Of a DNA stretch of 64,000 nucleotides, positions 18,807-27,280 are shown in pieces. The notes under the pieces were generated by a model. It ran no database searches, had not been told where the DNA came from, and was given only the letters and a program-made list of their open reading frames with translations. The position numbers and the translations under genes are program-made. This DNA is from Cellulophaga sp. F20128 (GTDB lineage Bacteria > Bacteroidota > Bacteroidia > Flavobacteriales > Flavobacteriaceae), in the NCBI RefSeq assembly GCF_023015805.1, contig NZ_JALKBA010000001.1, positions 62,001 to 126,000 of the forward strand. Reading direction: 5' to 3'. How positions within the stretch are numbered: the first letter of the stretch is position 1; each line of letters starts with the position of its first letter.

Positions 18807-19411
18807 TGAAGAACTTTTTTAAAATAGTTTCATCCATTTTTCACCCTTTATTTACACCCATTCTTGGGGTGCTATGCTATTTTAAAATCACACCCAAATA
18901 CTACACTCTAAATGTATTGAGTGGAAATATTCTTCCTATTTTTATACTTACGGTTATTGTCCCTATTGTATGCTTTTTAATATTGCGTAATATTGGACTA
19001 GTTACCTCTTATGACCTACCTACAATCAAAGAAAGAAAGTATCCTTATTACATTAACTTAGCGCTTTTGCTTATGGTTGTTTATAAGGTAATACCCAACA
19101 ATTATACAGAAGAACTCTTCTTTTTCTTTCTAGGATTACTAACGGCAACCTTTAGTTCTGCAGTACTATTATTTTTTAAGTTTAAGAGTAGTATGCATTT
19201 AATGGGAATGGGCACTTTGGTTATGTTCCTCATAAACCTAAGCATCCATTTTGAAATAAACATTATTTTTGCTATTGCTATAGGCATTTTAAGCACAGGT
19301 CTTGTTGCTTCCGCGCGACTATACCTAAAAGCACACACAACAGCAGAAATCATCATAGGCTTCCTTATAGGAGCTATATCACAGTTAATAACCATTAAGT
19401 ATTGGTTATAA
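18806..19411 (+). CDS. Polytopic membrane protein, PAP2-like without a full catalytic site
   Basis: A 201-residue protein with six hydrophobic helices. The C-terminal half resembles the PAP2 (phosphatidic acid phosphatase) fold: SSMHLMGMGTL where PAP2 has its SGH motif, and ASARLYLKAHTTAEIIIGFLIG where PAP2 has SRxxxxxHxxxDV. The serine-glycine-histidine and the histidine-aspartate pairs are only partly kept (SMH, and H-T-T-A-E), so activity is doubtful. It overlaps the rpoN stop by one base. It converges on the beta-barrel gene, with the two coding ends overlapping by 6 bases. The function is not known. Confidence 0.7.
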   Translation: MKNFFKIVSSIFHPLFTPILGVLCYFKITPKYYTLNVLSGNILPIFILTVIVPIVCFLILRNIGLVTSYDLPTIKERKYPYYINLALLLMVVYKVIPNNYTEELFFFFLGLLTATFSSAVLLFFKFKSSMHLMGMGTLVMFLINLSIHFEINIIFAIAIGILSTGLVASARLYLKAHTTAEIIIGFLIGAISQLITIKYWL

Positions 19412-20083
19412 GATATAGAAAATAAAACCTATTCTTAGCGGCTTTATATTAATCGATTCCCCCGCCACAGTTTCAGTCGTATTTATCAGATTATTTAATC
19501 CATAATAAATATGTACATTCCAAGTATTGTAGCCCATATTAAATTGTAACCCATATCTAAATTTGGAAATATCGGTATTGTAAAAGGATTCTCTTTTGTC
19601 ATTGGAGACAAATTTAGACCTACTTGCAAAAGCGTAGCCCAACTTAACCCCTCCATATATTCTTAAAAATTTATAATTGGTAGGTGTAGACATACGCCAA
19701 CGAAATTCAATAGGCAATTCTACGATATGGGTTTCAATTTTACTTCTTTGAAAACTCACATCATTTGCAAGAAAAGCATAGGTGATATCATCATTACTCT
19801 TAGTGGCAATTAAGTTTGAATAGTAGGAATTCACCGCATACCCCAATCCCAATCCTATAGCAACTGTTCTTTTATCATTAATAGGCATATCCTTTATAAA
19901 GCCCAACTGCAAACCATAGGGTAAGTTTCTCTGCGTCATATTAGAGAGTTTATCCCTAAAGGTATTGTAGGTGACCCCAATATAAAATTGATCTTCTAAA
20001 TAAGTGCTATCTACGGCAACATTCTGAGAAAATGAATTGCATACCGCAAAACAAAGAAAGACAAAAACATATTTTTTAAACAT
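19406..20083 (-). CDS. PorT-like outer-membrane beta-barrel protein
   Basis: A 225-residue protein with signal peptide MFKKYVFVFLCFAVCNSFSQ and a mature part of alternating amphipathic strands (YIGVTYNTFRD, LQLGFIKDM, IGLGLGYAVNSYY, RFGLQFNMGYN-like), ending in an aromatic-rich strand IGFIFYIL. It fits the small outer-membrane beta-barrel domain (PF13568-type, PorT family). It lies downstream of the exbB/exbD run in the same direction, but a terminator at 20111-20144 separates it. A type IX secretion role (PorT/SprT) is possible but not shown by sequence alone. Confidence 0.7.
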   Translation of the reverse strand: MFKKYVFVFLCFAVCNSFSQNVAVDSTYLEDQFYIGVTYNTFRDKLSNMTQRNLPYGLQLGFIKDMPINDKRTVAIGLGLGYAVNSYYSNLIATKSNDDITYAFLANDVSFQRSKIETHIVELPIEFRWRMSTPTNYKFLRIYGGVKLGYAFASRSKFVSNDKRESFYNTDISKFRYGLQFNMGYNTWNVHIYYGLNNLINTTETVAGESINIKPLRIGFIFYIL

Positions 20084-20110
20084 AATGGAGCTTCTTAAAA
20101 CGAATGAAAT

Positions 20111-20144
20111 AAAAAACGCTTCAAATAGTTTCCTACTTGAAGCG
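20111..20144 (-). terminator. Terminator of the exbB-exbD operon
   Basis: On the minus strand CGCTTCAA pairs with TTGAAGCG around a 12-base loop, followed by six T. It lies about 25 bases after the last exbD stop. Confidence 0.8.
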
Positions 20145-20169
20145 CCTTAAAATAGTCTAACTATCTAAA

Positions 20170-20652
20170 TTATTTTAAATTATCAAAGGCATCACCCTCG
20201 TACGTAGTATAATTTACCTTTAATGCATTTACTTTTCTTAACTGCTCTTTAATATCCATAACAATACCCATATTAGCATTCTTATCGATTTTTAATGAAG
20301 TAGTTACTGCATTTTGTATTTCCTGTGGTTTTTTAGCAATTTCTTCTAAAACGTAATCTCCAACCTCAGATACATTTGCAAATTTATCATTTAACTGAAT
20401 TTTTGCTTCTGTACCATATAATCGTTGATACTTTTCAGTAGGCTGACCCACAAAAATATAAACAATTCTATCCTTTTTCTCTAGTTTCTTAGTTTCAGAA
20501 GCTTTTGGCAATTCATTAGCTACCAATGGTTCGCTATCCTTCATTACCGTTACTGTCATAAAGAAAAACAATAGCATAAACACAATATCCGGAAGAGAAG
20601 CCGTAGAAACTGGAGGCAATTCTCCATCTTTTTTCTTTTTAAATTTTGACAT
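20170..20652 (-). CDS. exbD: ExbD/TolR biopolymer transport protein (second copy)
   Basis: A 160-residue single-pass inner-membrane protein. A basic N-terminus (MSKFKKKKD) is followed by the helix LPDIVFMLLFFFMTVTV, which keeps the aspartate needed for proton-driven motion, and then a periplasmic domain. With ExbB it powers TonB and so the SusC-type receptor. It lies 11 bases after the first exbD. Two different exbD genes behind one exbB are usual in Bacteroidota. No tonB gene is in this cluster. Confidence 0.9.
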   Translation of the reverse strand: MSKFKKKKDGELPPVSTASLPDIVFMLLFFFMTVTVMKDSEPLVANELPKASETKKLEKKDRIVYIFVGQPTEKYQRLYGTEAKIQLNDKFANVSEVGDYVLEEIAKKPQEIQNAVTTSLKIDKNANMGIVMDIKEQLRKVNALKVNYTTYEGDAFDNLK

Positions 20653-20663
20653 AACTCTTTGTG

Positions 20664-21287
20664 TTAATTTTTATTAGTTTCTGCTTCAGATAACTTCATT
20701 GGAAAAAGATCTTGAATTTGTTTAATTCTAACCTTTAATTTTTCCTTTACTTCATCTGATGTTTCTTGGTTACTATATTCTGCATCCATTTCTGTAAACG
20801 ACATATTATAACCCAAACGTTTTGCTTCTCTGTTACGCAATTCATTATACGCAGCAACAAGCTCATTTTGTACAGTTACATAAACAGAATATTTAGTTTT
20901 ACGATCATTCTTTAAAGAAATAATAGCTTTCACTGGGTCATCTGAAGACTCAGGATCTCTTTCTCCTTTACAGTAATCACAATAGTTAGGACTTCCTTGA
21001 GGAGCGCCTCCATTATCTAAAAAAGCAATTGCTTTTGCTTTTAATTCTGTCAATGGAGTTAATTCTTCCTCTACTAATAATTGTCCGTCTTCACTAACCT
21101 GAACCTCAAAAATATTCTTCTGTTTAATTAAAACTTGTTCTTCTAGCTCTTCCAATGGCGGTAACATACGATCTAAACCTGCATCTGTTTCTATAGTAGT
21201 AGTTACTAAGAAAAAGATAAGGAGTAAGAATGCAATGTCTGCCATTGAGCCAGCATTTACTTCTGGTGCTCCACCTCTTCTTGCCAT
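20664..21287 (-). CDS. exbD: ExbD/TolR biopolymer transport protein (first copy, long form)
   Basis: A 207-residue ExbD. The N-terminal helix MADIAFLLLIFFLVTTTI keeps the essential aspartate. The periplasmic domain is longer than in the second copy and includes an insertion with a CDYC pair (about residues 100-115) before the KTKYSVYVTVQNELVAAYNELR part. The insertion could bind a metal or form a disulfide. This long form is typical of Bacteroidota. It is co-transcribed with its neighbours (gaps of 11 bases on both sides). Confidence 0.9.
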   Translation of the reverse strand: MARRGGAPEVNAGSMADIAFLLLIFFLVTTTIETDAGLDRMLPPLEELEEQVLIKQKNIFEVQVSEDGQLLVEEELTPLTELKAKAIAFLDNGGAPQGSPNYCDYCKGERDPESSDDPVKAIISLKNDRKTKYSVYVTVQNELVAAYNELRNREAKRLGYNMSFTEMDAEYSNQETSDEVKEKLKVRIKQIQDLFPMKLSEAETNKN

Positions 21288-21298
21288 AATTTTAGTTT

Positions 21299-21748
21299 TT
21301 ATTTACCGATTAGTTTTTTAACACTAGGTACAACCATTAAAATGACCGCAATAGCTGCTAATATTAAAAAGGTATAAATACCTGTTCCAATCTTTTTAAC
21401 AGTACTTGTTGTTGCATCCATATCTGTTAAGAACTCAGGATCTAAATCATCACCATTTGATAAAAAGTATGAAATTGCTACCACAAGTAAAAAACCAAGG
21501 ATTGAAAACAACGTCTTTTTAAGGCTATCTGGTGTAGAAAACAAGTTTTTCAATGTAAAAAACAATGCTACTACTACTGCAATACCTATTAAAACAAATG
21601 TAATAAAGAACATAGAGTTCATTGCTCCGCTATCTGCCGCTTGTGCTGCAACTTCAGGGATTGTAAAATCTCCTGATGGTAAGAAATACCATAAAGCCGC
21701 CGACACAAGGCCTATAATAATCAAAGCTATTTTTACTATTTTTTGCAT
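21299..21748 (-). CDS. Small four-helix membrane protein of the ExbB/ExbD cluster
   Basis: A 149-residue protein with four hydrophobic helices at about 5-20, 45-68, 82-98 and 124-142, and short acidic loops (SNGDDLDPEFLTDMD). No known enzymatic motif. I recall that a protein of this size and place occurs between exbB and exbD in many Flavobacteriaceae, so it is probably a conserved part of this energy-transducing complex, but its role is not established. It lies 11 bases before exbD and 27 bases after exbB. Confidence 0.75.
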   Translation of the reverse strand: MQKIVKIALIIIGLVSAALWYFLPSGDFTIPEVAAQAADSGAMNSMFFITFVLIGIAVVVALFFTLKNLFSTPDSLKKTLFSILGFLLVVAISYFLSNGDDLDPEFLTDMDATTSTVKKIGTGIYTFLILAAIAVILMVVPSVKKLIGK

Positions 21749-21775
21749 AATGCTTTTGTATTTTAAAGGTCCGAC

Positions 21776-22519
21776 TTATTTTTTGTGATCTACCAACATA
21801 TCAATCAATGAGATTGAAGAATCTTCCATATCATTTACAATACTATCGATTTTTGCAATAATATAATTATAAAAAATTTGAAGAATAATGGCGACAACAA
21901 GACCAAATACAGTTGTTAATAAAGCTACTTGAATATCCCCTGCAATCAATGATGCACTTAGGTTACCAACAGCTGCAATTTTCTGGAAGGCCTGAATCAT
22001 CCCGATTACAGTTCCCATAAATCCTAGCATTGGTGCAATAGCGATAAACAAAGACAACCAAGAAACATTTTTCTCTAATTGACCCATTTGAACACCACCA
22101 TAAGCAACTACCGCTTTTTCAGCAGATTCTATACTTTCTCCAGATCTATCTAAACCTTGATAAAATATTGACGCTACAGGTCCTTTTGTGTTTCTACATA
22201 CTTCTTTTGCAGCTTCTATACCACCTGATGCTAAAGCGTCTTCTACTTTTTGCTTTAACTTAGTAGTATTAGTGCTTGCCATATTCAAGTATATAATTCT
22301 TTCTATTGCTACTGCAAGGCCAAGAATTAAACATAAAAGCACAATTCCCATAAATGCAGGACCACCTGTTATAAATTGCTCTTTTAAAACTTGAACAAAA
22401 CCTCTAGGGGCTTCTGCTGCTGCTGCATCTTGTATAAGAGTAGCTGCATTTACTGTATTTGTACTAAAAACAAACAACCCAGCTACGGCTAGGATAGAAG
22501 ATAATCTTTTCATTTTCAA
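21776..22519 (-). CDS. exbB: ExbB/TolQ/MotA-family proton channel subunit
   Basis: A 247-residue protein. The N-terminus looks like a signal or extra helix (LSSILAVAGLFVFSTNTVNA), as in many Bacteroidota homologs. Then follow the three helices of the family: FMGIVLLCLILGLAVAIERIIYL, then NVSWLSLFIAIAPMLGFMGTVIGMIQAF, and VALLTTVFGLVVAIILQIFYNYI. The GTVIGMI and TTVFGL segments are the proton-path signatures. It is the first gene of the operon exbB, membrane protein, exbD, exbD. A TATCTTTA sequence about 25-30 bases upstream resembles a -7 element. Confidence 0.93.
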   Translation of the reverse strand: MKMKRLSSILAVAGLFVFSTNTVNAATLIQDAAAAEAPRGFVQVLKEQFITGGPAFMGIVLLCLILGLAVAIERIIYLNMASTNTTKLKQKVEDALASGGIEAAKEVCRNTKGPVASIFYQGLDRSGESIESAEKAVVAYGGVQMGQLEKNVSWLSLFIAIAPMLGFMGTVIGMIQAFQKIAAVGNLSASLIAGDIQVALLTTVFGLVVAIILQIFYNYIIAKIDSIVNDMEDSSISLIDMLVDHKK

Positions 22520-22589
22520 AACTTAATTTAGTTAGTTAATAGGGTTAAAGATATAAAAAAAATGTTTAAATAAAATTAAAACTTATCTG

Positions 22590-22677
22590 CAGAGAGGAAG
22601 GGATTCGAACCCTCGATACACTTTTGATGTATACACACTTTCCAGGCGTGCGCCTTCGACCACTCGGCCACCTCTCT
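22590..22677 (-). tRNA. tRNA-Ser (anticodon GGA)
   Basis: On the minus strand the acceptor arm AGAGAGG (5' end at 22677) pairs with CCTCTCT near 22591-22597. The D-arm begins TGGCCGAG, the anticodon loop is CTGGAAA giving GGA, a long variable arm follows, as expected for serine, and the T-arm reads GGGTTCGAATCCC. CCA is not encoded. It reads UCC and UCU codons. It lies between ansA and exbB, all on the minus strand. Confidence 0.95.
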
Positions 22678-22738
22678 ATTCATAAGTTTTCCGAGGTCCA
22701 AATAACAAAAAAAATATTAGTTACAGAAATTATATATG

Positions 22739-23773
22739 TTATTTTTCTTGCATTTCTCCACGCAGGGGTGTTTCAAAAAGTGTTTTAAACAGTTTTGGCG
22801 ATACTCCTGTACCTAATAAATACATAAGTTTAGTCACTGCAGCTTCAGTTGTAATATCCTTGCCGTTAATGATTTGTAAGTGCTGTAACTCCTCACTCGT
22901 TTCATATTGACCTAGCAAAACACTCCCTCCAGAACACTGTGTTACATTCACAATATATAATCCACTATCTATCGCTTTTTTAAGGCTATTTAACAACCAT
23001 TCATCGGTTGGAGCATTGCCCGCACCATAAGTTTCCAAAACTAACCCCTTAAGATTAGGAATATTTAGAACACTATTAAGGACATTTTGGTTTAAACCGG
23101 GGAATAATTTTAAGATCACAACATTATCATCTAGCAATTTATGAGCTTTAAATTGTTTCTCTTTTTTTACTTTCTTTAAATACTCCTTATTTATTTTTAA
23201 ATGGACACCAGATTCTGCCAATTCCGGGTAATTTAGGGAAGCAAATGCCTCGAAATGTTCTGCATTAACTTTTGTTGTTCTATTGCCTCGGTATAATTTA
23301 TATTCAAAATACAAACACACCTCTTGGATCACTGCAGTATTTTCTTCTCTTAGAGCAGCAATTTGTATGGAAGTTATTAAATTTTCCTTGGCGTCTGTAC
23401 GAAGGTCTCCAATAGGTAATTGTGACCCTGTTAAAACAACAGGTTTCCCTAAATTCTCTAACATATAACTTAGGGCAGCTGCTGTATAACTCATAGTATC
23501 ACTCCCATGTAGCACAACAAAGCCATCATAATGAGTGTAGTGTTCTTCTATTATATTTGTGATTGCGACCCAATGGGAAGGATTCATATTGGAAGAATCT
23601 ATGGGCTTATCAAAAGAAATACTATCTATGGTGCAAGCCAACTGCGTAAGCTCTGGGATCCTTTTCATAAGATTATTAAAGTTAAAAGCTTTAAGAGCTC
23701 CCGACTCATAATCTTTGATCATACCTATTGTACCGCCTGTATATATCAGTAATATCTTCGTTTTTACACCCAT
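22739..23773 (-). CDS. ansA: Type I L-asparaginase
   Basis: A 344-residue cytoplasmic enzyme hydrolysing asparagine to aspartate and ammonia. The first active-site threonine lies in LLIYTGGTIGMI (residues 9-20), and the second in VVLHGSDTMSYTAAALSYML. There is no signal peptide, and the length fits the type I (AnsA) branch rather than the periplasmic type II. It follows tatD by 15 bases and is likely in one operon with it, an arrangement I recall from other Flavobacteriaceae. Confidence 0.93.
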   Translation of the reverse strand: MGVKTKILLIYTGGTIGMIKDYESGALKAFNFNNLMKRIPELTQLACTIDSISFDKPIDSSNMNPSHWVAITNIIEEHYTHYDGFVVLHGSDTMSYTAAALSYMLENLGKPVVLTGSQLPIGDLRTDAKENLITSIQIAALREENTAVIQEVCLYFEYKLYRGNRTTKVNAEHFEAFASLNYPELAESGVHLKINKEYLKKVKKEKQFKAHKLLDDNVVILKLFPGLNQNVLNSVLNIPNLKGLVLETYGAGNAPTDEWLLNSLKKAIDSGLYIVNVTQCSGGSVLLGQYETSEELQHLQIINGKDITTEAAVTKLMYLLGTGVSPKLFKTLFETPLRGEMQEK

Positions 23774-23788
23774 CTGATTGTAATTGCT

Positions 23789-24556
23789 TTAAACCCCGAA
23801 GACATCTTTAGAGTTCTGAGTTGTAATTTCCGCTATTTCTTTGAGTTCTTTCTTATAGAGCTGTGCTATTTTTTCTGCTATGGTAACAATATAAGCACTT
23901 TCGTTTCTTTTACCCCTATACGGTGTAGGTGCCAAATAGGGTGAATCAGTTTCCAAAACGATATGCTTTAGATCTATTTCATTTAAAAAAGTATCAATTT
24001 TACCATTTTTAAAAGTAACAACCCCTCCAATTCCTAACTTCATATTGTAAGAAATAGCCTGTTTCGCCTGTTTTAAGGTTCCTGTAAAACAATGAAAAAT
24101 ACCATACAAATCCGCGCTTTTCTCGGACTCTAAAACTTCAAAAATTTCATCAAAAGCATCTCTACAATGAATTACTATGGGTAACTTATACTCTTTTGCC
24201 AGTTGTATTTGGTGTCTAAATGCTTCTTGCTGTTCTTTTAAAAAGGTTTTATCCCAATACAAATCGATTCCTATTTCGCCAATAGCATAAAACTGCCGTT
24301 TGGCTAACATTTCCTCAACATGGCTGAGCTCTTCAAGATAGTCTTTATTTACATGGGTAGGATGCAAACCCATCATTAAGAATACATTTTCCGGATGGGC
24401 TGCTTCTAATTTAAGCATAGCATTGGTATAGCTAGAGTCAATGGCAGGTATAAAAAAGCGGCCAACTCCTTTTGCAATGGCATCCTTAATAGCTACCTCT
24501 CTGTCATCATCAAAAGCCTCGCTATATAAATGAGTATGTGTATCTGTCAATATCAT
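23789..24556 (-). CDS. tatD: TatD-family metal-dependent DNase
   Basis: A 255-residue TIM-barrel hydrolase. Metal ligands are visible: DTHTHLYS (HxH), GEIGID (Glu), IVIHCRDA (His), FHCFTGT (His), and ETDSPYLAP (Asp). TatD proteins are 3'-5' exonucleases linked to DNA repair and DNA fragment turnover. The length is normal. It is the first gene of the tatD-ansA pair and is divergent from the secreted repeat protein at 24720. Confidence 0.93.
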   Translation of the reverse strand: MILTDTHTHLYSEAFDDDREVAIKDAIAKGVGRFFIPAIDSSYTNAMLKLEAAHPENVFLMMGLHPTHVNKDYLEELSHVEEMLAKRQFYAIGEIGIDLYWDKTFLKEQQEAFRHQIQLAKEYKLPIVIHCRDAFDEIFEVLESEKSADLYGIFHCFTGTLKQAKQAISYNMKLGIGGVVTFKNGKIDTFLNEIDLKHIVLETDSPYLAPTPYRGKRNESAYIVTIAEKIAQLYKKELKEIAEITTQNSKDVFGV

Positions 24557-24719
24557 ACCACAAAAATAAAAAAGTCCACTACAACCAACTAGTATATAGC
24601 CTTCTATTTTGGGGCGTCAGAATTTTTTGGGTAACAATTTTTAGATGTGATTGATATAAAGATGTAACGGCAAAAGTTAGCTCTTACAAATGAAAACAAT
24701 AATTTAAAAATTAGAACGT

Positions 24720-25163
24720 ATGAAAAAAGTTATTTTAATTATCGCAACAGTAGCCTTCACATTATGTAATGTCCACGCTACAACAGAAAAGAAAACCGTT
24801 AGCCCATTAAATGAAGTGGAAAAAATCAACACAGCCGATATCGTTGTCATTTATGATTGGTCTGTTAAAACAAACAAGGGATATTATTCCGGGACTTCAC
24901 CAAGTGCAGTCAATGCCGCTTCAATGATTCGTCTGGCTAGCTCTGGAGAAGTTATTCTTGAAAAAAAGATAGAAAGTTACCATATGCTCAAAACTGATGT
25001 TGTCAACAACAACAAACGCATCTTTTTTTGGGAAGTAACATCGACCAATGGGTATGCCAAAGGATTCTCCACCTCTGAAAGCGATGCACAAAAAACAATG
25101 AAACTAATAGCATCTGGAGAGATAATCACTTCTAAAATTATCATAAGTGGCATTAACAAATAA
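24720..25163 (+). CDS. Secreted protein with two copies of a 35-residue motif
   Basis: A 147-residue protein with signal peptide MKKVILIIATVAFTLCNVHA. The mature part carries two aligned units at residues 45-79 and 102-136, with a constant offset of 57 residues and no gap. Shared positions include W47/W104, V49/V106, GY at 54-55 and 111-112, G58/G115, S60/S117, L72/L129 and the SGE triplet at 75-77 and 132-134. The linker between them is hydrophilic. No enzymatic motif and no family recognised; it is probably a small periplasmic or surface protein. It ends before a terminator. Confidence 0.6.
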   Translation: MKKVILIIATVAFTLCNVHATTEKKTVSPLNEVEKINTADIVVIYDWSVKTNKGYYSGTSPSAVNAASMIRLASSGEVILEKKIESYHMLKTDVVNNNKRIFFWEVTSTNGYAKGFSTSESDAQKTMKLIASGEIITSKIIISGINK

Positions 25164-25178
25164 GCAATCAATAAAAAC

Positions 25179-25221
25179 AAAAGCCGCACCTCATAGCTAA
25201 TCCCTTTGATGTGCGGCTTTC
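25179..25221 (+). terminator. Terminator after the secreted repeat protein
   Basis: AAAAGCCGCAC at 25179-25189 pairs with GTGCGGCTTT at 25211-25220, with near-matching inner bases (TCA/TGA) and a 14-20 base loop. It covers the position where a longer reading of the next gene would start, arguing against that start. Confidence 0.75.
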
Positions 25222-25330
25222 TTATTACAAGAAGTTCACCCTTCTATCCCACAAAGTCCCTTTTATAGTGCACCGAGAAGCATTTGTTTTTTCATTGTCG
25301 TATTTTTACCCTTTTGGAAAACACAACACT

Positions 25331-25777
25331 ATGAAAGACACTTCGCTTACCAAATTTCTAGCTAAGAAAAACTACACAAAAATAAAGCTAAAGCTCACCA
25401 AAACAAATCACTTTGAAATCAAGGGAAAAATAAATGGAATCTCTGGCAAGTTTATTTTAGATACCGGCGCTTCCAACACTTGTGTTGGTATTGATAAAGT
25501 AGATTTTTTTAAGCTTACGTCTAAAGCATCTGAGGTAAAGGCCGCTGGGGCTGGGGCTACGGATATGGAGACTCAAATTTCTACAAAAAACACTATAAAA
25601 ATTGGAGCTTGGAAATACAAAAAGCTAAGCATTGTTGTTTTTGATTTAACGCACGTTAACCAAGCACTATTAAACCATAATGCCTTACCGGTTGATGGAA
25701 TTATTGGCGCCGACATCCTTAAAAAAACCAAGGCCATAATTGATTACAAAAAAAAATGCGTATACTTTAAAGACTAA
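25331..25777 (+). CDS. Retropepsin-like aspartic protease domain protein
   Basis: A 148-residue protein with a single aspartic protease half-domain. The active-site triad is FILDTGASNTCVG (about residues 43-55), followed by the flap region and the second signature VDGIIGADIL (hydrophobic-hydrophobic-Gly-Ala-Asp), as in retropepsin-like clan AA proteins that act as homodimers. No signal peptide at this start, so cytoplasmic. ATG 25331 is chosen because the upstream alternative begins inside a terminator and adds 40 residues foreign to the family. The substrate is unknown. The next gene, a di-heme peroxidase, follows after about 90 bases. Confidence 0.8.
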   Translation: MKDTSLTKFLAKKNYTKIKLKLTKTNHFEIKGKINGISGKFILDTGASNTCVGIDKVDFFKLTSKASEVKAAGAGATDMETQISTKNTIKIGAWKYKKLSIVVFDLTHVNQALLNHNALPVDGIIGADILKKTKAIIDYKKKCVYFKD

Positions 25778-25868
25778 TACCAACTACACCCATTTTTCTG
25801 GCTATGCACCGATGATTTAAGGTTGCCTACCTTTATAGTAAGACTTTTGTGGCCTAAACCCCACAACA

Positions 25869-27212
25869 ATGACTAACTTAAAACTAGCATTCTACCCTAG
25901 CTTAATTATATTCTTCTTATTAACTACCAGCTGTTCTAAGGACGACCAAAATTACTACCAAGTCGAAGATCTCATTCTCCAAGAAAAAATAATTTCTCTC
26001 TATGGCAGTCTAGATGCGCTACAACTACCACAAGAAAACGACCTTAGCAATATACCGGCTGATCCAAAAAACCCATTAACACCTGCAAAAGTAGCGTTGG
26101 GAAAATTTCTATTTCACGAAACAGGCCTTGCCCTTAATCCATTAAAAGAAATGGGAAGAAACACTTACTCTTGTGCCAGTTGCCACCATGCAGCGGCGGG
26201 ATTCCAAAGCGGCAATTTACAAGGTATAGGTGAAGGCGGTTTTGGATTTGGAATTAAAGGAGAAACAAGACACATGTCTATAGCCTACCTTAAAGAAGAC
26301 CTAGACGTACAACCATTAAAATCTCCAAGTATTCTAAACACTGCCTATCAAAAAATTATGCTTTGGAATGGCCAATTTGGTGGTACAGCCGAAAACCAAG
26401 GTACTGAAGACCATTGGACAACCAACACTCCTAAGGAAAAAAATACACTTGGTTTTGAAGGATTAGAAACACAAGCAATTGCCGGTTTAGATGTACACCG
26501 ACTGTTAATAGATGTAGAATTTTTAGAAAACAATGGCTACAAACCATTATTTGACAAAGCGTTTCCCAACATAGTAGAAGAAAAAAGATACTCTACCATT
26601 AATGCAGGATTAGCCATTGCAGCCTACGAAAGAACAGTGCTTGCCAACAAAGCTCCTTTTCAAGAATGGTTAAAAGGTGATGCAAATGCTTTATCTGCAA
26701 CAGAAATAAGAGGTGCCAATTTATTTTTTGGGAAAGGAGCATGTTTTACTTGTCATTCTGGACCAGGATTAAACAAAACTGGTTTTTATGCCATAGGAAT
26801 GAATGATCTAGACCCGAATAGTTCTCATATTGCTATTGATGAAGCAACTAAAAAAGGGAGAGGTGGTTTTACCGGTAAAGAAATTGACAATTATAAATTT
26901 AAAATTCCGTCTTTATACAATTTAAAATATATAACCAACTTTGGTCACGGCGGAAGCTTTGGAAGTATAAAAGCGGTAATAAATTATAAGAATAAGGCTA
27001 TTGCTGAAAACACCACGGTACCAAAAGATCAATTATCAGCACATTTTATCCCCTTAAATCTTACCCCCAACGAGGTAAATGATTTAACTTCCTTTGTTGA
27101 AAATTCCTTGTACGACAACAACCTAGACAGATATACTCCCGAGCAATTACCATCTGGAAATTGTTTTCCTAACGCTGATAGCGAATCCAAGACCGATATG
27201 GATTGCAACTAG
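25869..27212 (+). CDS. Di-heme cytochrome c peroxidase / MauG-family lipoprotein
   Basis: A 447-residue periplasmic or surface lipoprotein: signal LIIFFLLTTSC with the lipobox cysteine at 22. Two c-type heme sites are visible: CASCH (residues 102-106) and CFTCH (292-296). GETRHMS may supply a distal ligand. This is the bacterial di-heme peroxidase/MauG fold, which reduces hydrogen peroxide or oxidises protein or small-molecule targets. It is larger than the classic peroxidase (about 320-350). Its tail NCFPNADSESKTDMDC has two cysteines. It is monocistronic, ending at a strong bidirectional hairpin shared with odhB. Confidence 0.9.
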   Translation: MTNLKLAFYPSLIIFFLLTTSCSKDDQNYYQVEDLILQEKIISLYGSLDALQLPQENDLSNIPADPKNPLTPAKVALGKFLFHETGLALNPLKEMGRNTYSCASCHHAAAGFQSGNLQGIGEGGFGFGIKGETRHMSIAYLKEDLDVQPLKSPSILNTAYQKIMLWNGQFGGTAENQGTEDHWTTNTPKEKNTLGFEGLETQAIAGLDVHRLLIDVEFLENNGYKPLFDKAFPNIVEEKRYSTINAGLAIAAYERTVLANKAPFQEWLKGDANALSATEIRGANLFFGKGACFTCHSGPGLNKTGFYAIGMNDLDPNSSHIAIDEATKKGRGGFTGKEIDNYKFKIPSLYNLKYITNFGHGGSFGSIKAVINYKNKAIAENTTVPKDQLSAHFIPLNLTPNEVNDLTSFVENSLYDNNLDRYTPEQLPSGNCFPNADSESKTDMDCN

Positions 27213-27225
27213 CTAAACAAACATA

Positions 27226-27260
27226 AAAAAAGGGCTAAAGTTTAACTTCAGCCCTTTTTT
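27226..27260. terminator. Bidirectional terminator between the peroxidase gene and odhB
   Basis: AAAAAAGGGCT at 27226-27236 pairs with AGCCCTTTTTT at 27250-27260 around a loop with extra AAG/CTT pairing. The A and T tails let it serve both convergent genes. Confidence 0.88.
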
Positions 27261-27280
27261 ATAGTAACACAATATTAAAA

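Noticed and set aside
25211-25330. 40-residue upstream extension of the retropepsin-like gene
   Set aside because: It begins within the terminator of the previous gene and has no similarity to the family.
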